64,000 nucleotides of DNA from Symbiodinium natans (Eukaryota; Sar; Dinophyceae; Suessiales; Symbiodiniaceae). Shown here in pieces: positions 8,862-19,213 of this stretch. How positions within the stretch are numbered: the first letter of the stretch is position 1; every line of letters begins with the position of its first letter. The DNA lies in the NCBI GenBank assembly GCA_905221605.1, contig CAJNDS010002168.1:230710-294709 (forward strand), in the 5' to 3' direction. The position numbers and the translations under genes were made by a program. The notes under the pieces were generated by a model. The model was not told the DNA's origin. It did no database searches and saw only the letters and a list, made by a program, of their open reading frames with translations.

Positions 8862-9056
8862 GGTTTAGGGTTTAGGGTTTAGGGTTTAGGGTTTAGGGTT
8901 TAGGGTTTAGGGTTTAGGGTTTAGGGTTTAGGGTTTAGGGTTTAGGGTTTATGGTTTTTGGGTTTTAGGGTTTAGGGTTTAGGGTTTAGGGTTTAGGGTT
9001 TAGGGTTTAGGGTTTAGGGTTTAGGGTTTAGGGTTTAGGGTTTAGGGTTTAGCTTT
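8862..9056. repeat. TTTAGGG array
   Basis: About 26 units with one interruption near 8950. Confidence 0.95.
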
Positions 9057-10162
9057 TAGGGCCTTTAGGGCTTGGGGCTTAGGGTTTACCATTTTGGGGT
9101 CCTTTATTTTAGGGGATATTGCTATTTGGGGGTCTATATTAAGGGCCCCTATTTGACTAAACCTCCATATGAGGCTATCGTAAACGACAAGCTCTGTAAC
9201 CCTTAGCACACAACCCTGAAACCCTTCATACCCCTAAGCCCTTACACCCTCAATACCCCATCACCCCTTAAACCCTCAATAAACCCTTCATAAACCCTTC
9301 AGAAACCCTTAACCTCCATAAACCCCTGAACCCTTAAACCCTACAGATCGGGTTGCACTTGGGGCCTTACTTCAGTGACCGGCGTGCTGGCTCACCCCGC
9401 ACCTTTCTCCAACACACAAATATTCACTACCATGCAAACCCTAAACCCTAAACCCTAGACCCCTAGACCCCTAGACCCCTAGACCCCCTAGACCCCGAGA
9501 CCCCGAGACCCCGAGGGGGTCCCGTTTTGGGGGGGCCCGTAAACCCCAAAACCTTAAACCCTTATAGGGGCTGATCATGGAATGCAACCCCTACGGAAGG
9601 GAACAAGGGGCCCACTCTTTGCCGTACACCCTAAACCCGAAAACCCTAATCCTGAACCCTAAAACGTTTGGGGTTTGGGGCTGTCGTGTCGGGGATCGGG
9701 ATTCAGCCCTAAACCCTCAACCCTGAACTCCGCAAGCCCACCTAAGTAGAATTATAAGTACCCTAGCTAAGGCTACAACCATAGTTATCCTACTTAGAAA
9801 CCCTACTTTCAAGTACCCACGAACCTCCAAGTAGCTAAACCCTAAACCCTAAACCCCAGAACCACAAGAAGGGTAAAGGGTACCCCTGGGCTACCCAGGC
9901 CCTCGACCCTCAACGCGCATCGCAACACGCAGCGGGGAGCAAACCCCCGACCGAGCTCCGCGCTGGCCGCGGGAGGCATCTCTCCTTCGGGTGTGGGGGT
10001 TAAGGATTCTAGGGTTTGTAGGGTTTGTAGGGTTTTGAGGGCTTTTTGGGTCTTTTTAAGATTTTTCGGGTTTTTCAGGGTTTGTAGGGTTTGCAGGGTT
10101 TTTTGTTAGGGTTTACTGTAGGGGTCTTTAAACATGCTTAGAGACTCAAGGGATTAAAGGAG

Positions 10163-10772
10163 TCAAGTAGGGTTTAGGGCGAGGCGCTCCTGCTGACCTT
10201 TCGGCTTTGCCATCTGGGCCGAAGGGCTTGCAGGAGGTGCGGCCGGCTCTGGTGATCGCGGCTGGGCGAGGTAGCTGGACTTCCCAAAGCCTTCCGGCGG
10301 AAGCTTGGGGACAGGTGCGGCAGGCTGAGCATCCCCGATACGAGGAACACTTTGTGCGCCGGCCGCGCCCGGCGGAGGCTGCAGGCGCGCGTTGGGAACG
10401 CCGACCTTGGGAGGCCCAGAAGGCCCAGGAGGCCCAGAAGGGGCGGAGCAGGAGTCGCCCGGACCATCGCGTGCTGGCCCGCGGTCTGGGACACTGGCAG
10501 GAGGCTTCACCGGAGGGGCCTTGTAGGGAAGCGGCCTGGCTTCCGTCACTTCGGTCACTTCGGATTCCGCCTTCCCTCTTGAGGGATCCACGGAGGAGTC
10601 GACTTGCGCTGCTGGCGCCTCCTTCTTCGTCCAGCGGCCCGATGGAACCACCGGTGCCTGAGTGGCGCTGCCACAGGAACGCCCGTCAGCACTTTGCTTG
10701 TAGGGAAGCACCGGGGTGAAGCTCACCATGTCGGAAGACCTCGTGAAAAGCTCGGGCCTGGACTTCACCAGC
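10163..10772 (-). CDS. Proline/alanine-rich open frame, probably an exon
   Basis: A GC-rich open frame of about 200 codons bounded upstream by CTACGAAG|GTGGCG, which is the 3' end of an introner-like element. It starts AELVKSRPELFTRSSDM and continues with long Pro/Ala/Gly-rich low complexity and two LPYK motifs. The last five codons before the stop are templated by a CCCTAAA unit, so the natural end is probably an intron border or the fragment is truncated. No ATG at the start, which also argues for an internal exon. No enzyme domain is visible. A plus-strand reading of the same island is open for about 170 codons but looks less protein-like. Confidence 0.35.
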
Positions 10773-10784
10773 TCCGCCACCTTC

Positions 10785-10953
10785 GTAGCCCAGTAGCCAT
10801 ATCAAACTGAGGGTTTAGGGTTTAGGGTTTAGGGTTTAGGGTTTAGGGTTTAGGGTTTAGGGCTTAGGGCTTAGGGCTTAGGGCTTAGGGTTACTTTAGA
10901 AGGGAACCCAGAACCAAACACAAAGGGTAAAGGGCAATTGCCACTCGGCCACC
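10785..10953 (-). mobile_element. Introner-like element containing a telomeric array
   Basis: Read on the minus strand the unit begins GTGGCCGAGTGG and ends CTACTGGGCTACGAAG, imperfect inverted repeats of each other. These ends supply a GT donor and an AG acceptor. The interior holds TTGCCCTTTACCC, GGTTCCCTTCTAAAG and an array of TTTAGGG (10815-10865). The reading phases of the two flanking open frames do not agree, so its use as an intron here is not proven. Confidence 0.42.
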
Positions 10954-11091
10954 AAGCCACTGTGAACTCCTTGAACCCTAAACCCTAAACCCTAAACCCT
11001 AAACCCCAAACCCTAAACCCTAAACCCTAAACCCCAAACCCTAAACCCTAAACCCAAAGCCCTAAACCAAGCCACTGAGAACTCCTCGAAC
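10952..11091. repeat. Telomeric array flanked by 25-bp direct repeats
   Basis: A 25-bp segment of coding character at 10952-10976 recurs with two mismatches at 11067-11091. The interval between is CCCTAAA repeat with variants. It resembles a target duplication around an inserted array. Confidence 0.6.
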
Positions 11092-11173
11092 TTGGCGTCC
11101 AGGTCCGCCAGGGCCATCTGGCCCGAGCCCGCCGCAAGCGCCTCGGCGAGAAGCTTCTCGTGGGCCCCGGGAC
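11068..11173 (-). CDS. Probable exon, minus strand
   Basis: A 106-nt open segment after TCCGCAG|GT. The frame contains AHEKLLAEALAAGSGQMALA and DLDAKFEEFSVAW, helical and acidic. It ends at GTGGCTTG|GTTTAG, where the donor would be a telomeric unit. Its last 25 bp are duplicated at 10952-10976. Family not recognised. Confidence 0.42.
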
Positions 11174-11186
11174 CTGCGGAATCGTT

Positions 11187-11286
11187 TAGGGCTGAGGGTT
11201 TAGGGTTTAGGGTTTAGGGTTTAGGGTTTAGGGTTTAGGGTTTAGGGTTTAGGGTTTAGGGTTTAGGGTTTAGGGTTTAGGGTTTG
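11187..11286. repeat. TTTAGGG array
   Basis: About 14 units. Confidence 0.95.
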
Positions 11287-11484
11287 GGGCTTTTGGGGCT
11301 TTTCCCTGAGAGCATGGGCTATTCTACCCTGTAACCCAAAAAGGTGGCCCTTTGTTTGGGTTGAGTAATTAGGGGGATGATAGGGCCAAAAAAATCCCAT
11401 CCTGGTGAGAGCAAGGCCATCCGCATGCTCGGATGGCAGCCCCGCTTGCCACGGTACTGCACAGCTGTGCCGTCGCAAGCCTTG

Positions 11485-11593
11485 GTAGCCCAGTAGCCAC
11501 ATTACAATAAGGGCAGCCCTTTTTGGGGGCTGATTCCTTTATAAGGGAACACCCTAAACCCTAAGCCCTAAACCCTAAACCACTGGGCCACCA
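11485..11593 (-). mobile_element. Complete introner-like element with inverted-repeat ends
   Basis: On the minus strand it begins GTGGCCCAGTGG and ends CTACTGGGCTACCAAG. The interior has telomeric units, GTTCCCTTATAAAGG and a short GGGCTGCCC. Flanking sequence is open in compatible phase: an exon-like segment above 11594 ends FTTAS plus two nucleotides, and the frame continues below 11481. The same ends occur at 10781-10797 and 10941-10956 and, singly, at 3473-3488 and 9883-9899. Confidence 0.5.
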
Positions 11594-11724
11594 GGAAGCC
11601 GTGGTGAACCTGCGCCGAAACCAGCTGGATAGATGCACGTCCAATCGCAGCTGCCGGACGCGCACCCTCACTGCTTCGCCGGTGACCTTGGGGGGTCAAC
11701 CCTGCGAGGGATCGTGCTCAGAGG

Positions 11725-11926
11725 GGTTTAGGGTTTAGGGTTTAGGGTTTAGGGTTTAGGGTTTAGGGTTTAGGGTTTAGGGTTTAGGGTTTAGGGTTTA
11801 GGGTTTAGGGTTTAGGGTTTAGGGTTTAGGGTTTAGGGTTTGGGGTTTGGAAGTTTAGGGTTTAGGGTTTAGGGTTTAGGGTTTAGGGTTTAGGGTTTAG
11901 GGTTTAGGGTTTAGGGTTTAGGGCTT
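11725..11926. repeat. TTTAGGG array
   Basis: About 28 units with one interruption near 11845. Confidence 0.95.
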
Positions 11927-11955
11927 CTAGAACCCAAATTGTGCCCCTCACTCAC

Positions 11956-12059
11956 CTCTTCCAAGAGACTCTGGACAGCTCCCGGAGGACCCAGAGGCGG
12001 CGATTGCCCGTAACGGCGTACCAGCGGCTGCCCTGCGACCACACGGAGAAGGACGGCAG
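11956..12059 (-). CDS. Exon with GNRRLW motif, minus strand
   Basis: A 104-nt exon between GCATCCGTCCCAG|CTG and the consensus donor GAAGAG|GTGAGT (34 codons + 2 nt). The frame reads LPSFSVWSQGSRWYAVTGNR then RLWVLRELSRVSWK. A similar motif (YAINFGNRRHKW) occurs in the intron-rich gene of the large element near 33040. A second minus frame is also open over this island, but only this one fits the acceptor and donor together. Molecular function unknown. Confidence 0.5.
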
Positions 12060-12241
12060 CTGGGACGGATGCAATTTCCTTGGCTACGGAAATGGACCTT
12101 TCTAAAGGGGTTGAGGGTTTAGGGTTTAGGGTTTAGGGTTTAGGGTTTAAGGTTTAGGGTTTGGGGTTTAGAGCCCAGGGCCCAAGTTACCATGTTTAAA
12201 CAAACCAAACAAGGCTTGTTGAGAACTCACCAAGAGGGATC

Positions 12242-12348
12242 CCTAAACCCTAAACCCTAAACCCTAAACCCTAAACCCTAAACCCTAAACCCTAAACCCT
12301 AAACCCTAAACCCTAAACCCTAAACCCTAAACCCTAAACCCTAAACCG
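12242..12348. repeat. CCCTAAA array
   Basis: About 15 perfect units. Confidence 0.95.
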
Positions 12349-12417
12349 CTCCCCGAGGATCCCCTCCACCAAGTCTTTCAAGGTATCCACCAGCAGCTTG
12401 CCGTTCCGGAATCGAAC
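12344..12417 (-). CDS. Probable exon, minus strand
   Basis: After the acceptor GAGCTTGCGAG|GTT the minus strand reads VRFRNGKLLVDTLKDLVEGI and ends ERF where the telomeric array starts. It is amphipathic and ordinary in composition. The donor would have to lie in the array. No family recognised. Confidence 0.38.
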
Positions 12418-12564
12418 CTCGCAAGCTCACAAAAGGGGCGGGCGCAGACTCTCTCCCATATGCAGAACCGTTTATAATACCAAAATTCAAGAAACAACAT
12501 ATACATATATATATATGTGAGAGAGCCCTCTCGGGTCTATTTTGCGTGCCGCCTTGCCTTTAAG

Positions 12565-14645
12565 GAAAGGAATTAATTTAAATAATTTAATTAATTTAAT
12601 TAATTTAATTCCTCAAGAGCCTGGCTCCAGCTCCAGATTTTCCCCCTATTAAATTAATTTAATTAATTTAATTAATTTAATTAATTTAATTCTAGACAAT
12701 TAAAATAATTAAATTAATTAAATCCGAAAAACCACTTTTCGGATTTAATTAATTTAATTAATTTAATTCTGGACAATTAAATTAAATTAATTAAATTAAT
12801 TAAATCCGAAAAACCACTTTTCGGATTTAATTAATGTAATTAATTTAATTCTTCAAGGGCCTGGCTCCAGCTCCAGATTTTCACCCTATTAAATTCATTT
12901 AATTAATTTAATTAATTTAATTAATTTAATTAATTTAATTAACTTAATTCTGGACAATTAAATGAATTAAATGAATTAAATTAATTAAATGAATTTAATA
13001 GGGCAGGAATCCTGGCGTAGAACCATTCCCCTGGAAGAATTAAATTAATTAAATTAATTAAATCCGAAAAACCACTTTTCGGATTTAATTAGTTTAATTA
13101 ATTTAATTCTTCAAGGGCCTGGCTCCAGCTCCAGATTTTCACCCTATTAAATTAATTTAGTTAATTTAGTTAATTTAATTAATTTAATTAATTTAATTAA
13201 TTTAATTAATTTAATTAATTTAATTAATTTAATTAATTTGATTCTGGACAATTAATTAATTAAATTAATTAAATCCGAAAAACCACTTTTCGGATTTAAT
13301 TAATTTAATTAATTTAATTCTGGACAATTAAATTAATTAAATTAATTAAATTAATTACATTAATTTAATAGGGCAGGAATCCTGGCGTAGAACCATTCCC
13401 CTGGAAGAATTAAATTAATTAAATCCGAAAAACCACTTTTCGGATTTAATTAATTTAATTAATTTAATTCTTCAAGGGCCTGGCTCCAGCTCCAGATTTT
13501 CACCCTATTAAATTAATTTAATTAATTTAATTACTTTAATTAATTTAGTTAATTTAATTAATTTAATTAATTTAATTCTGGACAATTAGGACAATTAAAT
13601 TAATTAAATTAATTAAATTAATTAAATTAATTAAATTAATTAAATTAATTAAATTAATTAAATTAATTAAATTAATTAAATTAATTAAATTAATTTACTA
13701 GGGCAGGAATCCTGGCGTAGAACCATTCCCCTGGAAGAATTAAATTAATTAAATTAATTAAATCCGAAAAACCACTTTTCGGATTTAATTAATTTAATTA
13801 ATTTAATTCTTCAAGGGCCTTGCTCCAGCTCCAGATTTTCCCCCTATTAAATTAATTTAATTAATTTAATTAATTTAATTAATTTAATTAATTTAATTAA
13901 TTTAATTAATTAAATTCTGGACAATTAAATTAATTAAATTAATTAAATCCGAAAAACCACTTTTCGGATTTAATTAATGTAATTAAAATAATTCTGGACA
14001 ATTAAATTAATTAAATTAATTAAATTAATTAAATTAATTAAATTAATTTAATTAATTAAATTAATTAAATTAATTAAATTAATTAAATTAATTTAATAGG
14101 ACAGGAATCCTGGCGTAGAACCATTCCCCTGGAAGAATTAAATTAATTAAATTAATTAAATCCGAAAAACCACTTTTCGGATTTAATTAATTTAATTAAT
14201 TTAATTCTGGACAATTAAATTATTTAAATTAATTAAATTAATTAAATTAATTAAACTAATTAAATTAATTAAATTAATTTAATAGGGCAGGAATCCTGGC
14301 GTAGAACCATTCCCCTGGAAGAATTAAATTAATTAAATTAATTAAATCCGAAAAACCACTTTTCGGATTTAATTAATTTAATTAATTTAATTCTTCAAGG
14401 GCCTGGCTCCAGCTCCAGATTTTCCCCCTATTAAATTAATGTAATTAATTTAATTAATTTAATTAATTTAATTCTGGACAATTAAATTAATTAAATCCGA
14501 AAAACCACTTTTCGGATTTATTTAATTTAAGTAAATTAATTCTGGACAATTAAATTAATTAAATTTATTTAATATAGTAGGAATCCTTGCGTAGAACCAT
14601 TCCTCCGGAAGAATTTAATTTAATTAATGAAATTAATTTGTTTCT
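12565..14645. repeat. AT-rich satellite with three conserved islands
   Basis: Tracts of TTAATTAAATTAA separate three recurring islands. A: a hairpin, TCCGAAAA-ACCAC-TTTTCGGA. B: GGGCAGGAATCCTGGCGTAG then AACCATTCCCCTGGAAG. C: CAAGGGCCTGGCTCCAGC then TCCAGATTTTCACCC. Island A occurs about ten times. Island order is partly regular, giving composite units of roughly 150-330 bp. No coding capacity. The same family lies at 44524-45257, next to the second copy of the large element. Confidence 0.9.
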
Positions 14646-14666
14646 GTACCATTAAAGTAATTCCAC

Positions 14667-15262
14667 AAACTTAAGAGGGACACTGCTTGCGATTTGTCAT
14701 TGTGGAAGCTCAGTTTTCCAAAAACTTAGGGGGGACACTGCTTGCGATTTGTCATTTTAAGCACTCCGCTTTCCAAAAACTTATGAGGGACACTGCTTGC
14801 GATTTGTCATTTTGATAGCTTAGTTTTCCACAAACTTCAGGGGGACACTGCTTGCGATTTGTCATTGTGGAAGCTCAGTTTTCCAAAAACTTAGGGGGGA
14901 CACTGCTTGCGATTTGTCATTTTAAGCACTCCGCTTTCCAAAAACTTATGAGGGACACTGCTTGCGATTTGTCATTTTGATAGCTTAGTTTTCCACAAAC
15001 TTCAGGGGGACACTGCTTGCGATTTGTCATTGTGGAAGCATAGTTTTATAAAAAAACTGAGGGGGGACACTGCTTGCGATTTGTCATTTTAAGCACTCCG
15101 CTTTCCAAAAACTTATGAGGGACACTGCTTGCGATTTGTCATTTTGATAGCTTAGTTTTCCACACACTTCAGGGGGACACTGCTTGCGATTTGTCATTGT
15201 GGAAGCTTAGTTTTCTAAAAAAACTCAGGGGGGACACTGCTTGTGATTTGTCATTTTGAGCG
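14667..15262. repeat. 55-bp satellite with three-unit higher-order pattern
   Basis: Eleven units share GGGACACTGCTTGCGATTTG followed by TCATT. Between these cores three spacer types (GTGGAAGCTCAG, TTAAGCACTCCG, TTGATAGCTTAG) follow in fixed order, giving a repeat of about 165 bp. The last unit is altered and runs into poly-T. Confidence 0.9.
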
Positions 15263-15950
15263 TTTTTTTTTTTTTAAACTCGCAGTGTTTTTTTTGCTAG
15301 CCCGACACAAAAAGTCACCTGTTTCGGGCTGCCCAGCCCCAAGCACCTGAAAAAAGGTCACTTTTGTGCCGCGCCTCTTTCCCGCAAGAAAAGGTTTAGA
15401 GTTTAGGGTTTAGGGCTTAGCGCTCAGGGCTTGGGGCTTAGGGTTTAGGGTTTAAGGTTTGGGGTTTAGGGTTTAGATCTAGGGTTTGAGGTTCAGGGTT
15501 TAAAGTTTAGAGTTCAGGGTTTAAGGCTTAGGCTTTAGGGTTAGGGTGCAGGGTTTAAGGTTTCAGGGTTAGGGTTTAGGGTCTAGAGTTTTCCCCATAT
15601 CCTCATATATTCATATATACATAATATATTATATAACCCTAAACCATAATTGTTCAACATTGCGTTTGACCGCCTCGTCAGATTTTGTCCAGCAGGGGCA
15701 TGCCTCGTGCCTGCCACTGCTGTCGTTTCGCGTCGTTTGCGTGTACACTATAAGTTTCGGGCTTAATTATGAACCCTTTCCGGTTCGATTTTCTACGGTT
15801 CGTGTCCCGTACGGTTCGCTCCGAGTTCGGTTCTTACACGGTTCGGTTCCTACGGTTCCGGTTTGCCGGTTCACGGCTCGGTTTTATGGTCATCCTGCTA
15901 TTTTAATTCTGTACAATTAATTGAATTAATTGATTCTTTTTGTTATCTTC
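15263..15950. other. Decayed telomeric and unique sequence without a gene
   Basis: 15390-15590 is degenerate TTTAGGG. 15600-15640 is TA-rich. 15770-15890 contains several ACGGTTCG-like words in loose tandem. I see no supported gene. Confidence 0.6.
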
Positions 15951-16362
15951 TATCATCTTTTAATCGGGTCATCGTTTGGACCTTGTTTGGAAAGCATCCT
16001 TATCCTAATCATCTTCTATCGTTATCATCTTTTGCTATTTTTTTGTAATCTTTTATTATATTTTTTTATCATCTTCTATTATCTTTTAATCGGGTCATCA
16101 TTTGGACCTTGTTTGGAAAGCATGCTTATCTTAATCATCTTCTATCGTTATCATCCTTTATCATCTTTTATCATCTTTTTTTATCATCTTTTATCATCTT
16201 TTAATCGGGTCATCGTTTGGACCTTGTTTGGAAAGCATCCTTATCTTAATCATCTTCTATCGTTATCATCTTTTATCATCTTTTATCATCTTTTATCATC
16301 TTTTATCATCTTTTATCATCTTTTATCATCTTTTATCATCTTTTAATCGGGTCATCCTTTGG
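15951..16362. repeat. ATCATCTTTT repeat with longer unit
   Basis: Repeated TTTTATCATC within larger units of about 120 bp that contain TTAATCGGGTCATCGTTTGG and GGAAAGCATCCTTATC. From 16036 rightward this matches 45258 onward, so it forms the left part of the duplicated block. Confidence 0.85.
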
Positions 16363-17277
16363 ACTTTGTTTGGACAGCACCCATATCTTAATCATCTTCT
16401 ATGGTTATCGTCTGCTATTATCTTTATTATCTTTTATAATACTTGTTTTTTTTGGTTAATCCTTTTTTTTAATCATCTTGTATAATCTTCTATTATCTTT
16501 GTCATCAGTTTTTTGCTTGATCAGTTTTTGTTTATAATATTTCATCATCTTTTATTATTTACTATTAGAGCTTTGGATGTTGGCCCATGTTTTTGTATCA
16601 TTTTTAATTTTCGTGCTTGTTTTTTTTTGGTGATTTTTTAGTTTTAGTAAAGAAGAAAACTTCAACCTTAAACCTTAGACCCTAAAACCAGATACCCCTA
16701 AACCCCTAAGCCCCTTGTGTCTAAAACAAAAAACCCAAATATGTGCAACATACGAAAAAAAACAAACAAAGAACACAGTAACAAAACCCTAGTGTTCTGT
16801 CTAAACAATAAGAGATTTACTTTAAAAATATGTTCAGAAATGATGCCTCAAAAAAAAGCTTGGAATGTTCAGTTTGCAGACTTAACAAAAACCGATTAGC
16901 AAGAAAGCAGCGCAGCCACATACCCGCAGCAAGGAACATATGAACGTATAATCCTTATTACTTTCTTCGTGTGGTTTTATTCTTTCGCAGTCTTTGCTTA
17001 TTGGGTTTTTATCGGTTTTCTTAATAGGCCAGCGCTGGAATTTAACCCACGCGTGCTCGGAGGCTTCAGCTGGTATACGCAAAGCAGATCGACTCGGTAT
17101 TCCTTGCATGTTTAGCATCCGGCCTCTAACAATCAGACAACGCATTGCATGAATGCGCGCAATGCAGCTCAGATTTATAAGGCAACGCTGAGATTGTGAG
17201 CCTTGCGCATATGCTGCCGCATTCAAGTTTCTGCTATCCCACGACAGTCCTTCCTTGAACTATCTCTTTGTTTCGCC

Positions 17278-17886
17278 ATGCCGCTGTCAAGCTTGGATGC
17301 AACCCAGCGAGCCCTTCGCGTCGCGCGTGCACAGTACAGCCGCGGGAAAGGTGACCTTCGTGAGTTGCTGCGTAAGCGACAGGCCACGGTAAAGAAGCAA
17401 AAGACCACCTTGAGGCAATTGGAAGACAAGGTTCGGGAAATGGACGGCGTTTTGTCCGAAGAGTGTTCTTCTTCATCCTCATTGCTGGGAAGTTCATCGT
17501 CTGACAGTGAGAGTGAGACTGACTCGGCAAGCTTTAAGGGCACACCTCCTAAGGAGAAAGCCTCGCCTGGGTTGAAGCCTCCTGAGGAGGAAGCAGTCCC
17601 GCAGGCCAAAACTAAAGCGAAAGCCAAAGCCAAAGCTCCACCGGTATCTCCGAAGGAGAAATCGATTGCTAAGGCGCCTCGTCGGTCCAAACAGAATTTT
17701 CCTGAGATCCCTCCCGGAGAACCCGCGCCCAACCACAAGGGTAAACCTAACGCTGAAGGCGTACTCTACCCTGGATTTGCAAGGAAGGACCCTCGTCGTT
17801 GCGACTCGTGTGAGCAACTTCGGCGAGGGTTTGCCAGCTCGTCCAAGAAGCATAACCCAAACTGCGCGTGGAAGGTGCGAGGGTGA
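17278..17886 (+). CDS. Small basic protein with C-x2-C-x13-H-x3-C motif, copy 1
   Basis: Start chosen at the first ATG of the open frame (MPLSSLDATQRALRVARAQY). About 202 residues: an N-terminal helical basic region likely to form a coiled coil, a serine/acidic stretch, a Lys/Ala/Pro-rich linker, and a C-terminal motif C-x2-C-x13-H-x3-C that could bind zinc. It is the first supported gene of the element, followed by a possible donor (AGAG|GTAAGT) near 17955, so the transcript may continue. A nucleic-acid-binding accessory protein is plausible but unproven. In copy 2 the first cysteine of the motif is tyrosine. Confidence 0.6.
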   Translation: MPLSSLDATQRALRVARAQYSRGKGDLRELLRKRQATVKKQKTTLRQLEDKVREMDGVLSEECSSSSSLLGSSSSDSESETDSASFKGTPPKEKASPGLKPPEEEAVPQAKTKAKAKAKAPPVSPKEKSIAKAPRRSKQNFPEIPPGEPAPNHKGKPNAEGVLYPGFARKDPRRCDSCEQLRRGFASSSKKHNPNCAWKVRG

Positions 17887-18987
17887 GCTTTGGAGCAACA
17901 GCGCACGGTGCCAAAATAAAGCATGGAATGTGCTTCAGCGACAACAGCATAGAGGTAAGTCTGTACCAAGTCACTCTAATAAGCATAGCCTTCCCTGCCA
18001 TAGTGTTAACTCAAGACAGCGTGCAGTTTACTTCATATGTTTGCATGCACTCTTTCCAAACATAAGCAGTGCTCGGTATTCCACGCCAGGTCTCATCTGA
18101 TTGCAGACCAAGATCTCCCAGCGCTTAAAGAACAAGGCGTGGTTGACAGAATTCCTACAGTGTTCCGACAGTGTCTACTGATTTAGTATTTCTACAGGGT
18201 TGCTAGTGCCGGAATTCTTGAGGGCTTCGCCGCAGCAGGGTCCAGTTGTACAAAAGTAAACAACACAGAGACTCAGAGGCCACGGGTCACCCGTAAAGCA
18301 GCCCAGAATGCATACAAGCAGCGTCCATCAACATAATCAAATTCACAGCAGGCTGTTGGAGCGGCAGCTTCCGTTAGTAAATGCATCCACAACACAGGGT
18401 CAGAAGTGAAGCCTCGAGCTGCGCAGGTCGGTCGCACAACTATGTGCGCCTGAGCAAAAACAAGGTTGCCAGCTAGAGTTTTCACTATTATGATAAGTTT
18501 GAGCTCCGCAATCTTATGTTATCGTGCTTATGGTAACTTTAGCTTCGCCATCCTCACTTAACAGACTTGTCGTAGACTATCTATCATAATTGTGATAAGT
18601 TCTTATGTTTATGATAGGTTGTCATCGTCGTGGTAGTTGTATATGATTATAACTTCCTCCAGGTGTTAAATATTGCGACCTACTTTTTTTTTGTACGGTA
18701 AACTACACCAAAACTAAGGGGCGCGATTCTTGTGGTCTGGATGTTTTGGAATTCCGAGCTGCGCCAAAAAGTACAAGCATATATTGTCACGCATGTAAGC
18801 ACAGTACTACATGAGAACAATACTCTTCGTCTTCAAAGACACATGCTCGATAAAGAATTGCGTTTCTTGTATGACTTCAACATATTTCAACTGCGTATGT
18901 GCCTTGACTTTGCTTTGCAGTATCGCACGAAACAATCGTGAATATCACTCTCGCGCGAAACAGGACAATACTTTTCACCAATTTTAC
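17887..18987 (+). other. No supported gene
   Basis: Contains a consensus-like donor AGAG|GTAAGT near 17955 and several short open frames shared by both copies, none with a recognisable motif. It probably represents intron or untranslated sequence of the element. Confidence 0.4.
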
Positions 18988-18992
18988 AGATA
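18988..18992. repeat. Target site duplication AGATA, left
   Basis: AGATA directly precedes the TG of the LTR and is repeated at 29603-29607. Copy 2 has the single, uninterrupted site at 48213-48217. Confidence 0.95.
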
Positions 18993-19203
18993 TGTTAAAG
19001 AACGGGCTTTCCTAAAGGGTTTCCTAAACCACCACTGCGGCTCACTTTTCGCTTCACCGCTCTGCTGTGGTTTCTGTCTTGTCACTCCTTTGAGACTGGG
19101 GAGTCTCCTTTTGAGCCTGGGCCACAAAGTTGGTTCCTGGCTCAATCTGTGCATTCTCCTACACATACAACAGTGTGTTCCTACTAGGCTGGAATGTTTA
19201 ACA
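18993..19203 (-). repeat. 3' LTR (element sense)
   Basis: 211 bp, starting TGTTAAAG and ending GTTTAACA on the plus strand, indistinguishable by eye from 29392-29602. Confidence 0.97.
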
Positions 19204-19213
19204 CCCCGCCTTC
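19204..19213 (-). other. Polypurine tract
   Basis: GAAGGCGGGG in element sense, immediately upstream of the 3' LTR. This is the usual position of the plus-strand primer. Confidence 0.7.

Larger units (their letters stand above)
1..12420. repeat. Subtelomere-like mosaic of telomeric arrays and exon islands
   Basis: About twenty arrays of TTTAGGG or its complement CCCTAAA, 40-390 bp each, alternate with short non-repeat islands. Orientation switches repeatedly, so this is interstitial or subtelomeric sequence and not one chromosome terminus. Many islands have high coding potential, mostly on the minus strand, and are listed separately. Parts without a listed feature (for example 340-540, 1600-1960, 4125-4550, 7620-8350, 9060-9850) hold degenerate telomeric words and short unique pieces in which I see no gene. 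Confidence 0.85.

Noticed and set aside
12400-12425. B-box-like GGTTCGATTCC on the minus strand
   Set aside because: No A box or acceptor stem upstream, and the stretch reads through as an exon-like frame.
14667-15262. CRISPR-like array
   Set aside because: The spacers are not unique but three recurring types, units are contiguous satellite, and the sequence is eukaryotic.
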